A stretch of 64,000 nt of DNA from Deltaproteobacteria bacterium (lineage in GTDB: Bacteria > Desulfobacterota > Desulfobacteria > Desulfobacterales > Desulfosarcinaceae): assembly GCA_021824175.1 (NCBI GenBank), contig JAKALP010000004.1:124001-188000 (forward strand), read 5' to 3'. Below, piece after piece: positions 34,082-42,020 of this stretch. Under the pieces are notes generated by a model. The model searched no databases. It was not told the origin of the DNA and worked only from the letters and a program-made list of their open reading frames with translations. A program made the translations under genes and the position numbers. Numbering within the stretch: the first letter of the stretch is position 1; every line of letters begins with the position of its first letter.

Positions 34082-35071
34082 ATGCCACGTATCGTACGTT
34101 TTCATAAAATCGGTGGACCGGAAGTATTACAACTCGAAGAGCTGGCCCTTGAAACCCCTGGACCCGGAGAGGTGCGCCTCAAGGTTGAAGCGTTCGGACT
34201 GAACCGCGCCGAAGTTCTATTTCGTCAGGGGTTCTATCTGGAACGACCCAAAACCCCTTCCCGCATCGGCTATGAAGCCGCTGGCGTGGTGGATGCCGTG
34301 GGGCCTGATGTGAGCGGGGTCAAAGTGGGCGATCGCGTGGGCACCATCCCTGGTTTTTCCATGCGCAAATATGGGGTCTACGGAGAGTCGGCCATTGTGC
34401 CGGCCAACATTGTGGCGCCCTATCCGGCCAACCTGTCGCCGGTGGAAGGCGCGGCCATCTGGATGCAGTACATGACGGCCTATGGCGCCTTGGTGGAGCT
34501 GGGCCGCCTCGCCAAGGGGGACTTTGTGCTCATCACGGCCGCCAGCAGCAGCGTAGGATTGGCCGCCATTCAGATCACCAAGTGGCTGGGCGCCACTGCC
34601 ATCGCCACCACCCGGGGGGCCGCCAAACAACAGGCCCTGCTGCAAGCGGGCGCCGATCATGTGATCGTAACCGATACCGAGGACCTGCCGCGCCGGGTCA
34701 AGGAGATCACCGATGGCCGCGGCGCGCGTCTGATTTTTGATCCTGTGGCCGGCCCCTTCATCGAAAAGCTGGCCAAGGCCGCGGCCTTTGGGGGAATCAT
34801 TTTTGAATATGGCTCCTTGGCCCTGGCGCCGACCCCTTTCCCTTTCGCCGAGGCCCTGGGAAAAGGCCTTTCGGTGCGAGGGTACACATTGTTTGAAATC
34901 AGTGGCCATTCTGAAAAGTTGGCCCGTGGCAAACAGTTCGTTTATGACGGCCTGAAGGTCGGCGCGCTCAAACCGGTAATCGCCAAAACGTTTAAACTGG
35001 AAGAAGTGATCGAGGCCCATCGCTACATGGAGTCTAACGAGCAGGTGGGCAAGATCGTCGTTACTGTATAA
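34082..35071 (+). CDS. Zinc-independent MDR oxidoreductase (quinone reductase-like)
   Basis: Medium-chain dehydrogenase/reductase of 329 aa. GroES-like N-terminal half (FGLNRAEVLFRQGFYLERP, GYEAAGVVDAVGPDV), then a Rossmann half (VLITAASSSVGLAAIQITKWLGA). The catalytic-zinc Cys and the structural-zinc four-cysteine loop are absent, which places it with the NADPH:quinone reductase/enoyl reductase branch rather than zinc alcohol dehydrogenases. A GGGAGGTG site precedes the ATG at 34082. It lies alone between repeats; substrate unknown. Confidence 0.9.
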   Translation: MPRIVRFHKIGGPEVLQLEELALETPGPGEVRLKVEAFGLNRAEVLFRQGFYLERPKTPSRIGYEAAGVVDAVGPDVSGVKVGDRVGTIPGFSMRKYGVYGESAIVPANIVAPYPANLSPVEGAAIWMQYMTAYGALVELGRLAKGDFVLITAASSSVGLAAIQITKWLGATAIATTRGAAKQQALLQAGADHVIVTDTEDLPRRVKEITDGRGARLIFDPVAGPFIEKLAKAAAFGGIIFEYGSLALAPTPFPFAEALGKGLSVRGYTLFEISGHSEKLARGKQFVYDGLKVGALKPVIAKTFKLEEVIEAHRYMESNEQVGKIVVTV

Positions 35072-35106
35072 GCTCTGAGGTTATTCTTATCGTGAAAAGA
35101 TCGTTA

Positions 35107-35294
35107 TTCGTTGATTGGTTGATTCGTTGATTGGTCGATTTGACCATTCAATCGATCAAAGCGTGACCGCATCGTAAAAAGTGCCAGTGATGTCTCTTGC
35201 GCTCCAGCGTGCCGGGCGGGGATGACATTTACGATCATGGTGCTGCTTTTCCGAGTGCATTAACGAATCAACGAATCAACGACTCAACGAATTA
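35107..35294. repeat. Composite repeat: family F arms around a family B element
   Basis: Left outer arm TTCGTTGATTGGTTGATTCG (35106-35125, continuing to about 35137) is mirrored by AACGAATCAACGAATCAACG (35261-35280). Inside, starting near 35175, lies a diverged family B element (TCGTAAAAAG at its left end, GGGGATGACATTTACGATC at its right). The right outer arm extends into the last codons of the minus-strand gene at 35276. The same nested layout is seen at 43701-44036. Confidence 0.75.
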
Positions 35295-36394
35295 ACCGCC
35301 ATCTCCGGGCGCGAGATCAGCGTTTTAAAAAGTTGCGGTTCAGAGGTGTAGAGGGCCACGGCTGGTTTGACGCCCAAGCCGTTCACCACCCGGATGCCCT
35401 GCCGCAAATAGCGGTATTGCTCCAAGGTATCGCGCTCGGCCAGAGAGGCGGCCAATTCCTGGTCGAGCCCGGCTGCCGGCAGATGGGCCAGCAGCTGGGG
35501 CATGAGCTGAGCCACCAATCCCCCCACCATGGCTTCTTCCACCTGCATCCAGCCATCGACCACTTGCCGCACCTCCTCCAGGGATTTGGGTTGGAGCTGG
35601 GCAATGGTTTCACGGATGGCGGATTCGGTGGCCGGGCGCAAGCCGATGTGCAGGGTCTCTTCCACCGGCGCCACCAGTACATTGATGGGGTTTTTGGCCG
35701 AGTTTTGCCAAAGGGTATAAGGCTCGCGGGCAAACTCCACCGTGGAGTTTTGGCCTATCGTCATTTTCGAGGAGTATGACCCGATTTTACCGGTAAAGAC
35801 CCGGTTGCTCAGCTTAATCTTGATTTTGCTTTCGGACTTTTCCTGGGTGAAGAAGAGGTACTCCTCGATATACTCGTCGGCGATGTCGTGCACGATGTAA
35901 GCCGTGATGCCCTTGTCGGCGGCCGTATCCGGCAGCCTGACCGGCTCCCGCATGGTGGTGATGCAGCAGTAGGGATTGGACCATTCGGTTTGCCGCAACA
36001 CAAACGTCACGGCGGTCCTGCAATAGGTTTCAAATAGATCGGCATACTCGGCCCGTTTTTCCGTGACCACCAAGAGACGCTTGGAGGAGCCGGCCAGTTT
36101 CCACTGCAGGCTTTGGGCCGCCAGGCTCGTCTGGATCTGCTCCAGCAGGCCCCGATTGCCGTTCAGATAGGCGATGTTTTCCCGATTGAGTTGTTGATCG
36201 AACTGCCCTTGGCAATCGTGGAGCAATACCAGGGGGCCTTCCGGGGTGGTTTCCTTGATGAAGCTTAGCAATCGGTTATAGTCAAGAACTGGGGCGGCGG
36301 GACAGTCAGGGTTGGCGGCCAGGCTTGGCGCAGCATAGAGAAACATCACGGCAATAATCCAAAGCACCTGTCGTTGGCGTATCCAGTAGGCCAT
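35276..36394 (-). CDS. Secreted protein of unknown function, C-terminus made by a repeat
   Basis: A signal peptide (MAYWIRQRQVLWIIAVMFLYAAPSLA) with an AGGG ribosome site leads a 372-aa protein I do not recognise. The middle has a two-cysteine NPYCCITT segment and a likely beta-rich region (KIKIKLSNRVFTGKIGSYSSKM); the rest is helical (ATESAIRETIAQLQPKSLEEV). The last residues (VNSLSR and stop) are encoded by the family F repeat arm, so the original C-terminus may have been replaced. There is no adjacent partner on the strand. Probably periplasmic or surface located. Confidence 0.7.
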   Translation of the reverse strand: MAYWIRQRQVLWIIAVMFLYAAPSLAANPDCPAAPVLDYNRLLSFIKETTPEGPLVLLHDCQGQFDQQLNRENIAYLNGNRGLLEQIQTSLAAQSLQWKLAGSSKRLLVVTEKRAEYADLFETYCRTAVTFVLRQTEWSNPYCCITTMREPVRLPDTAADKGITAYIVHDIADEYIEEYLFFTQEKSESKIKIKLSNRVFTGKIGSYSSKMTIGQNSTVEFAREPYTLWQNSAKNPINVLVAPVEETLHIGLRPATESAIRETIAQLQPKSLEEVRQVVDGWMQVEEAMVGGLVAQLMPQLLAHLPAAGLDQELAASLAERDTLEQYRYLRQGIRVVNGLGVKPAVALYTSEPQLFKTLISRPEMAVNSLSR

Positions 36395-36747
36395 CGTATC
36401 CCTTTTCGCTGCTAACGGTTATCAAATGGGGGGCCTCTATTTCAAGGAGGCTTGGCCGCCCTGAAGGATTCAGCAAGAAACAGGCCAACGCGCGATTGCC
36501 GCCAGCATAGAGCATGATGGCAAAAAACATCGGGAAATATGAAAGATTTACGGTCGGATGATCCGGTTTGGGGACTCGGGCGGGGCCTTGGATATTTCCC
36601 CGGCCAGGTTCCCTTGACGGTTTTGCGTTGGGCAATTGACGAATAGCGGCTCAGCCGCATTTCAATCAAATATTTACAACAAAGAACGGAACAGGTAATG
36701 TCCGGCCCACTCGGAAACGCCACTTCTGTTTGTAATAAAGGATAGTC
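36395..36747. other. Divergent intergenic region, nothing recognised
   Basis: 350 bases between divergent genes. It must hold both promoters, and the acyl-CoA dehydrogenase ribosome site (AAAGGATAG) lies at its end. CAATCAAATATTTACAACAA at 36663 is A+T-rich, but I cannot define -35/-10 boxes. No repeats or ORFs of merit. Confidence 0.5.
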
Positions 36748-37893
36748 ATGACTGAGCCAATGTTAGATGCCAAACATCGCGTGTTGCGCAGAACCGTGCG
36801 CGCCTTTTGTGAACAAGAGATCGGCCCCATCGCGGCCGAGATCGACCAGGAAGCCCGTTTTCCCTGGGAAGTAATGGAGAAAATGGGGCAACTGGGCTAC
36901 TTCGGCATCCAGGCGCCCACCGAACTGGGCGGCGCCGGGCTCGATACCATCAGCTACGCCATCATCATCGAAGAGATATCGCGGGTCAGCGGCAGCATCG
37001 GCTTGTGCCTGAGCGTGCATAACAGCGTGGCCCTGTTTCCCATTCTGAAATTCGGCACACCTGAGCAGCACCAGCGCTGGGTGCCGCCCCTGGCCGGTGG
37101 CAAGAAGATCGGCGCCTTTTGTCTGACCGAACCCAACGTGGGCTCGGACGCCAGCGCCATCACGGCCACGGCCCTGCCCAACGATGACCACTGGCTGGTC
37201 AATGCCAATAAAGTATTTGTCACCAACGGCGGCATTGCCGACATCTGTTTGATCTTTGCCCGCACTGACCCGGCCGCGGGCCGCAAAGGCATCAGCGTGG
37301 TGGTGGCTGAGCGCGGCACCAAGGGTTTTGTGGTGGGCGATTTGGAAGATCTGTGCGGTATGCGCGGCAACCCGGTCTCCTCCATCCGGCTATATGACTG
37401 CAAAGTGCCCAAGGAGAATTTGCTGGGCCGCGTGGGCCAGGGTTTGGCCATAGGGTTGGCAGCCTTGGATACCGGCCGCATCGGCATTGGCGCCCAGGCT
37501 TTGGGCATTGCCCAGGGAGCCCTGGATGAAGCGGTGCGCTACGCCAATCAGCGCCAACAGTTCGGCGTGCCCCTGGGACGCCACCAGGCCATTCAAATGA
37601 TGATCGCCGACATGGCCACCCAGGTGGACGCGGCCCGCATGCTGGTCTATCGCGCGGCCTGGCTCAAGGACCAGGGCGAGCCGGTGGGCAAGGCCGCGGC
37701 CCAGGCCAAACTCTTCGCGGCCGAGGCCGCCGGAGTAGTCACCGACCTGGCCGTGCAGATCCACGGCGGCTACGGGTACTCCAAGGCTTACGCCGTGGAG
37801 CGTTACTACCGCGATGCCCGGGTGACACGCATTTACGAAGGTACGTCGGAAGTACATCGCATGGTAATTGCCAGGGAAGTATTGGGGGGGTAG
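36748..37893 (+). CDS. Acyl-CoA dehydrogenase
   Basis: FAD enzyme that introduces the 2,3 double bond into acyl-CoA and hands electrons to ETF. 381 aa with the three usual domains: N-terminal helices, middle beta domain (FCLTEPNVGSDAS, the flavin-contact motif; KVFVTNGGIADICLIFA) and C-terminal helices (QFGVPLGRHQAIQMMIADM). Catalytic base Glu364 in YEGTSEVHR, as in short/medium-chain enzymes. The ATG at 36748 follows AAAGGATAGTC. The ETF genes follow at 38250 in the same direction, past a composite repeat of about 300 bases, so functional coupling is very likely. Chain-length preference not readable. Confidence 0.95.
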   Translation: MTEPMLDAKHRVLRRTVRAFCEQEIGPIAAEIDQEARFPWEVMEKMGQLGYFGIQAPTELGGAGLDTISYAIIIEEISRVSGSIGLCLSVHNSVALFPILKFGTPEQHQRWVPPLAGGKKIGAFCLTEPNVGSDASAITATALPNDDHWLVNANKVFVTNGGIADICLIFARTDPAAGRKGISVVVAERGTKGFVVGDLEDLCGMRGNPVSSIRLYDCKVPKENLLGRVGQGLAIGLAALDTGRIGIGAQALGIAQGALDEAVRYANQRQQFGVPLGRHQAIQMMIADMATQVDAARMLVYRAAWLKDQGEPVGKAAAQAKLFAAEAAGVVTDLAVQIHGGYGYSKAYAVERYYRDARVTRIYEGTSEVHRMVIAREVLGG

Positions 37894-37940
37894 CGTAAGA
37901 TTTTAAGAAGATTCTGTTCTGGGAGAGTATTAAGGAGAGT

Positions 37941-38200
37941 TTTAAGTTTAAAGTTTAAAGTTTTAAGTTAAGGAATACTGCCATTGGATTTAAAGAGTTT
38001 TTTAAGATAGAATACCTTAACTTTGATGGCCTCGTAAAAAGCCGCTCGGTGTCCGTTAACGTCATCCCCGCGCAGGCGGGGAACCAGTAATTTTAGTCGT
38101 TTCTGGATTCCCGCCTGCGCGGGAATGACGCTCTTACGGACTTTCTACGTATAAAGGTAGAATACCTTAACTTCAAACTTAAAATTTTAGACTTTAAACC
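37941..38200. repeat. Composite repeat: family H arms around a family B element
   Basis: Outer arms are TTTAAAGTTTTAAGTTAAGG (left, near 37954-37973) and CCTTAACTTCAAACTTAAAA then TTTTAGACTTTAAACC (right, 38164-38200). Inside is a full family B dyad: GTCATCCCCGCGCAGGCGGG (38061) against CTGGATTCCCGCCTGCGCGG (38103) and GAATGAC. The B element (38024-38154) is bracketed by a near-perfect 19-base direct repeat, AGATAGAATACCTTAACTT at 38005 and AGGTAGAATACCTTAACTT at 38155. No gene lies in the 37894-38249 gap. Confidence 0.82.
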
Positions 38201-38249
38201 TTCTAGAACCATCCTTGGCCACAAAGAAGTAAAAACAGAAGAGTCCCTT

Positions 38250-39029
38250 ATGCCCTTACACATCATCGTCTGCATCAAATCCGTCATCCGTACGGCCCCC
38301 GACGGGGTGGGCCGGCGCTCGCCGGACAATAGCGAACTCAATCTCTTCGACCGCCCGGCCCTGGAAGCGGCCTTGCAGCTCAAAGCTTCCCAGGACGCGT
38401 CCGTGACCGTGCTCTCCATGGGGCCGCCCGTGGCCGTGGAAGCATTGGCCGAAGCCCAGGCCATGGGCGCCGACCGCGCGGTCCTGATCAGTGATGCGGC
38501 CCTGGCCGGCTCCGATACCCTGGTGACTTCAAGGGTATTGGCCGCGGGCATCGCCCGTCTGGCGCCCTATGATTTAATCTTCTTCGGCACGCGCTCCTCG
38601 GACAGCGACACCGGCCAGGTCGGCCCCCAGACCGCCACCTTGCTCGATATCCCCTTTGTGGGCGGCGTGAAGCAGATCCAGGCGGGTCCAGAGGGTTGGG
38701 AAATCCAACGCCTCATGGATGATTGGGAAGAAGAGTGGCAGGTCGCATCGCCCGCCGCCGCCACCATCCATGCACGGGCCTTCAAACCCCGGCCTATTGC
38801 CTTGGTGGGTATCGCCCTGGCCCATCAACGGATCGATGTGCAGACCTGGAATCTCGCGGATCTCGGACTGGCGGCCCATCAGGTGGGATTGACCGGCTCG
38901 CCCACGCGGGTCACTAATTTGCAGAAAGTCAAACGCCAACGAACCTGCCGCATGCTGGAAGGCGAACCCCAACAACAGGTGGCAGCCCTGGTGGATTATC
39001 TTACGACCAAAGGTGTGATGGAATCATGA
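38250..39029 (+). CDS. etfB: Electron transfer flavoprotein beta subunit
   Basis: Small subunit of ETF, which carries electrons from acyl-CoA dehydrogenase to a membrane or soluble acceptor. 259 aa; MPLHIIVCIKSV at the N-terminus, NLFDRPALEAAL, and the AMP/FAD-contact motif DSDTGQVGPQTA at about residue 118. The ribosome site is weak (AGAAGAG). The beta subunit of confurcating or bifurcating ETFs binds a second FAD near this motif; I cannot assign that from sequence alone. It is separated from the alpha subunit gene by 130 bases containing a perfect family A hairpin, unusual for an etfBA pair. Confidence 0.94.
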   Translation: MPLHIIVCIKSVIRTAPDGVGRRSPDNSELNLFDRPALEAALQLKASQDASVTVLSMGPPVAVEALAEAQAMGADRAVLISDAALAGSDTLVTSRVLAAGIARLAPYDLIFFGTRSSDSDTGQVGPQTATLLDIPFVGGVKQIQAGPEGWEIQRLMDDWEEEWQVASPAAATIHARAFKPRPIALVGIALAHQRIDVQTWNLADLGLAAHQVGLTGSPTRVTNLQKVKRQRTCRMLEGEPQQQVAALVDYLTTKGVMES

Positions 39030-39081
39030 CCACAGGCATGGCTCAGCCGCAACCCGTATGGCTGAATACTGCCTTTAATTT

Positions 39082-39144
39082 ATCCGTGCCATCCGTGTAA
39101 TCCGTGGTCAATTTTTTACCACGGATTACACGGATGGCACGGAT
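39082..39144. repeat. Dyad repeat, family A (copy 2), between etfB and etfA
   Basis: A perfect 27-base inverted repeat: arms 39082-39108 (containing ATCCGTGTAATCCGTGGT) and 39118-39144, loop of nine mostly T. It lies between the stop of etfB and the start of etfA within the presumed operon. The hairpin plus T-rich loop could affect mRNA stability or relative expression. Confidence 0.88.
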
Positions 39145-39159
39145 GGGTGGGACCGATAG

Positions 39160-40833
39160 ATGGATATTGAAAAAGATTATCAAACAGAAAAGAAGTCCAG
39201 CATGGGTAGTAAAGGCGATATCTGGATTTATGGTGATTTGCGCACGCAGCGCCACTGGCACGAAAGTCTGAAAGTCATGGCCAAGGCCCTGCCCCTGGCC
39301 CAGGCCGCCCAGCGCGGCGTGAGCATGATTTTGCTGGGAGGACCACCCAAGTCGGCGGACAGTGCCTGTGCCGTTGATCTCACCGCCTGCGTGGGAATGC
39401 ATGAAGCAGCAGATCAGGCCGCGGCCCTGGGCGCCCAAAGCGTCTATTGTTTAGAGCATGCCGATCTATCCGTGCCGCGGCCCGATATGCATGCGGCCGT
39501 GCTGGGTGATTTGGTGCGCGAGCGCCGCCCCTGGCTGGTGCTGCTGCCCCTCAATGATTTCGGCCGCGAAACCGCGGCCATTTGCGCCCAGCGCTGCCAG
39601 GCCGGCATGATCGCCGACTGCGTGGAACTGCGCCTCAAGGAGGGCCATTTCGTGGGCCGCTGCCCGGCCTGGGGCGGACAGATCATGGCCGATATCGGTT
39701 TGGCCGACGGTTGGACCACGGCCTTTGTCACGGTGCAGCCCCACGGCGCCGAACGGCTTGCAATTGGGGCATCCAAAGGCCGCATCGAAACCATGATCCC
39801 CAAACAAGTAAAGCTGCCCCAACAGGCCCATCTCATCAAACGCAGCCTGGAAGCCAAAGGCACCGTGCGCCTGGAAGAAGCCGAAACCGTGGTGGTGGGC
39901 GGCGCGGGACTGGGAGATATGCGCGGTTTCGGACTGGTGCGCGAACTGGCCGCGGCCCTGGGCGGCGAAGTCGCGGCCACCCGGCCGCCGGTGCTCTACC
40001 ACTGGGTGGACGAAGAGCGCCTCATCGGCCAGACCGGCAAAACCGTGCGGCCCAAGCTGCTCATATCCGCCGGCACCTCCGGCGCCATTCAATATACAGC
40101 CAGCATCATGGAATCCGAGACCATTGTGGCCATCAACCGCGATCCCGGCGCCCCCATTTTTCAAATAGCGGATATCGGCATTGCCGCCGACGCCAATGTG
40201 ATCCTGCCCCTGCTCAACCAGCGCGCCCAGCAGGCCGCCATGCGCCGCCTGGCCGACGCCAGCTGCACCCTTTCACCCGAGACATCCACGGATACGCCCA
40301 AGACCGGTTTCGGCGCCATGGTGCGCCAACTGCGCCAGGCCCGCGACTGGAGTCAGGAGCAATTGGCCCACGCCACCGGCCAGAGCCCCGAGTTCATCGC
40401 CCAGGTGGAAAACGACCAGCTCTCGCCGCCCGTGGGCTTTATCCTGCGCATGGCCCAGGCCATGAAGATCGATCCCAGTACCTTCTTGAACAAAGAAGAA
40501 CGCGCCGCCATCCGCGACCGCCGCGCCCAGGCCTACTATCAGCGCACCCAGGCCTACAGTTATACTACCCTGACCCCCGATGGCGCCAACAGCCACCTGC
40601 GCGCCTTCATGATCACCATCGAAGCCCAGCGCGACCACAAACCCGTGGCCTACAAGCACGAAGGCGAAGAGTTCATTTACGTCATGGAAGGGGATCTGGG
40701 CCTGACCCTGGACGCCAAAGAGCACACCCTCAAACCCGGCGAATCCATCCACTTCAACTCCGACGTGCCCCACAAACTCAAAAGTCTTTCCACGCAGGCG
40801 ACGCGGTGTTTGGTGGTGCTTTATACGGTATAG
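39160..40833 (+). CDS. etfA: EtfA fused to XRE DNA-binding and cupin domains
   Basis: A single uninterrupted frame of 557 aa. Residues about 16-215 are the ETF alpha N-terminal domain and about 235-355 the FAD domain with its signature GTSGAIQYTASIMES, IVAINRDPGAPIF and IADIGIAADANVILPLL. After a short linker (LSPETSTDTPKTGF) comes an XRE-type helix-turn-helix (384-440; MVRQLRQARDWSQEQLAHAT, then FIAQVENDQLSPPVGFILRM), and residues 480-555 are a cupin_2 barrel (YKHEGEEFIYVMEGDLGLTL, LKPGESIHFNSDVPHKL). XRE-cupin proteins usually stand alone as regulators. All three parts look intact. Starts at 39160 or 39202 are both possible and ribosome sites are weak. This could be a flavin- or redox-aware regulator or a tethering device (inference). 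Confidence 0.95.
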   Translation: MDIEKDYQTEKKSSMGSKGDIWIYGDLRTQRHWHESLKVMAKALPLAQAAQRGVSMILLGGPPKSADSACAVDLTACVGMHEAADQAAALGAQSVYCLEHADLSVPRPDMHAAVLGDLVRERRPWLVLLPLNDFGRETAAICAQRCQAGMIADCVELRLKEGHFVGRCPAWGGQIMADIGLADGWTTAFVTVQPHGAERLAIGASKGRIETMIPKQVKLPQQAHLIKRSLEAKGTVRLEEAETVVVGGAGLGDMRGFGLVRELAAALGGEVAATRPPVLYHWVDEERLIGQTGKTVRPKLLISAGTSGAIQYTASIMESETIVAINRDPGAPIFQIADIGIAADANVILPLLNQRAQQAAMRRLADASCTLSPETSTDTPKTGFGAMVRQLRQARDWSQEQLAHATGQSPEFIAQVENDQLSPPVGFILRMAQAMKIDPSTFLNKEERAAIRDRRAQAYYQRTQAYSYTTLTPDGANSHLRAFMITIEAQRDHKPVAYKHEGEEFIYVMEGDLGLTLDAKEHTLKPGESIHFNSDVPHKLKSLSTQATRCLVVLYTV

Positions 40834-40840
40834 CGTGTTT

Positions 40841-41020
40841 TGGTTGATTCGTTGATTGGTTGATTCGTAGGGTGCGTTTTACGCACCAGTCGCAATTCAC
40901 TTGGTGTATGAAATGCACCCTACGATGTGGCCATGGCGAAAGATCGGGCGAAGTTCTGCAGGGTGCGTTTTACGCACCATCGGCTATTCCCAGCCCTTTG
41001 GTGCATGAAATTCACCCCCA
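40841..41020. repeat. Family F arm plus family C dyads
   Basis: TGGTTGATTCGTTGATTGGT (40841-40860) is a family F arm directly followed by TGATTCGTAGGGTGCGTTTT, the start of a family C-like dyad (GGGTGCGTTTTACGCACC against GGTGTATGAAATGCACCC). A second, shorter copy begins at 40960. These fill most of the gap between etfA and the VapB gene. Confidence 0.75.
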
Positions 41021-41131
41021 CTATCCCTTCGGCGCATAGATATATCTTGATATATGACAATCCGTTGCAAATACTTTGGTATATGTAATAGATAAATTAG
41101 TGCCAGCTCATTCACAGAGGAGGCTATCTCC

Positions 41132-41374
41132 ATGCGTCGATCCGCCAAACTATTCATGAAAGGCCGCAGTCAAGCAGTTCGGTTGCCGTCAGCCTTCCGT
41201 TTTGACTGCAAGGAAGTATTTATCCGCAAAGACCCTCTCACCGGTGACGTCATTCTTTCGCGCAAGCCGGGATCTTGGGAAGATTTCTTCAAGCTAATGG
41301 AGACGATTCCCGTACCGGATGATTTCATGGCGGATCGAATCAGCGAGCCGCCCTCGGATCGTGATCCGTTTTAA
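41132..41374 (+). CDS. VapB-type antitoxin, solitary
   Basis: 80 aa starting [20 protein letters not shown], the typical swapped-hairpin AbrB/SpoVT DNA-binding domain of VapB antitoxins ([15 protein letters not shown]), followed by [15 protein letters not shown]. The acidic tail ([15 protein letters not shown]) would normally wrap a VapC toxin. GAGGAGG lies at ideal spacing. Upstream, TATATCTTGATATA and GGTATATGTAA could be operator/promoter sequence. No PIN-domain toxin (VapC) follows: the next 640 bases hold no ORF with its motifs. It may be an orphan repressor, an anti-addiction module or a remnant. Confidence 0.85.
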   Translation: MRRSAKLFMKGRSQAVRLPSAFRFDCKEVFIRKDPLTGDVILSRKPGSWEDFFKLMETIPVPDDFMADRISEPPSDRDPF

Positions 41375-42020
41375 GATCGTTTGCCTACCGCGCCCAAACC
41401 GCGCAGCACTCCTCCAGAACACGGAATGAAGCAAAGGCGAAACCCTTCCGGACCTCTACCCGGAAATATCAGCAAGTGTTAAAGGCAACACCTCCAAGAG
41501 AGAGTCTTGGCAGGCCTCTTCTTTGATGAAGTCTTAACAAGTACCACGGTGGCCGTTAATGTCATCCCCGCCCAGGCGCGGATTTAATAATCTCAGCTGG
41601 TTTTAGCTTCCCGCCTTGGCGGGAGTTGCGAGAGGATATATTAATAACAGAAGGGTGGGGGTGCTTCCTATCTTCCCTGCACCTTGACTCCATCAAATCC
41701 ATTGTCATGCGCCGTCGAGAAAAAGATTGACCCATCCCGGCCACAACTCCATAATTATACTGGTTGATTTTTTGCATGGAATGTCTATATCCGTTACGAA
41801 TAGAAACTTCCCACTATGCTTTCATCTCAGAGTTAAGTTGATCTCAACTGAAAGACATTCGCCCCTGAATGGGTGCGGCATGACGGTCCCTTGCCATTGA
41901 AATTCAAGGCCATCGGTACCCGTAATTGCCTGAGCCCGACCTCCTATCCGGTGTTGGCCGTGGGGTTGATTTCCCAGCCACGTGATTGCAGTTAATCCTG
42001 ACTTTGAAAGGAGGAAGATT
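41375..42020. other. Intergenic region with a degraded family B repeat
   Basis: 640 bases. A diverged family B dyad lies at 41561-41630 (GTCATCCCCGCCCAGGCGCG against CTTCCCGCCTTGGCGGGAGT). Elsewhere I see the short palindrome AGTTGATCTCAACT near 41836 and no open frame with a ribosome site. Bases 41860-42000 look like ordinary coding-type composition without a usable frame, perhaps a decayed gene. No VapC toxin. Confidence 0.55.

Noticed and set aside
39582-40847. 421-codon alternative frame inside the EtfA fusion
   Set aside because: Arg/Pro-rich shadow; the EtfA-XRE-cupin frame carries the recognisable domains.
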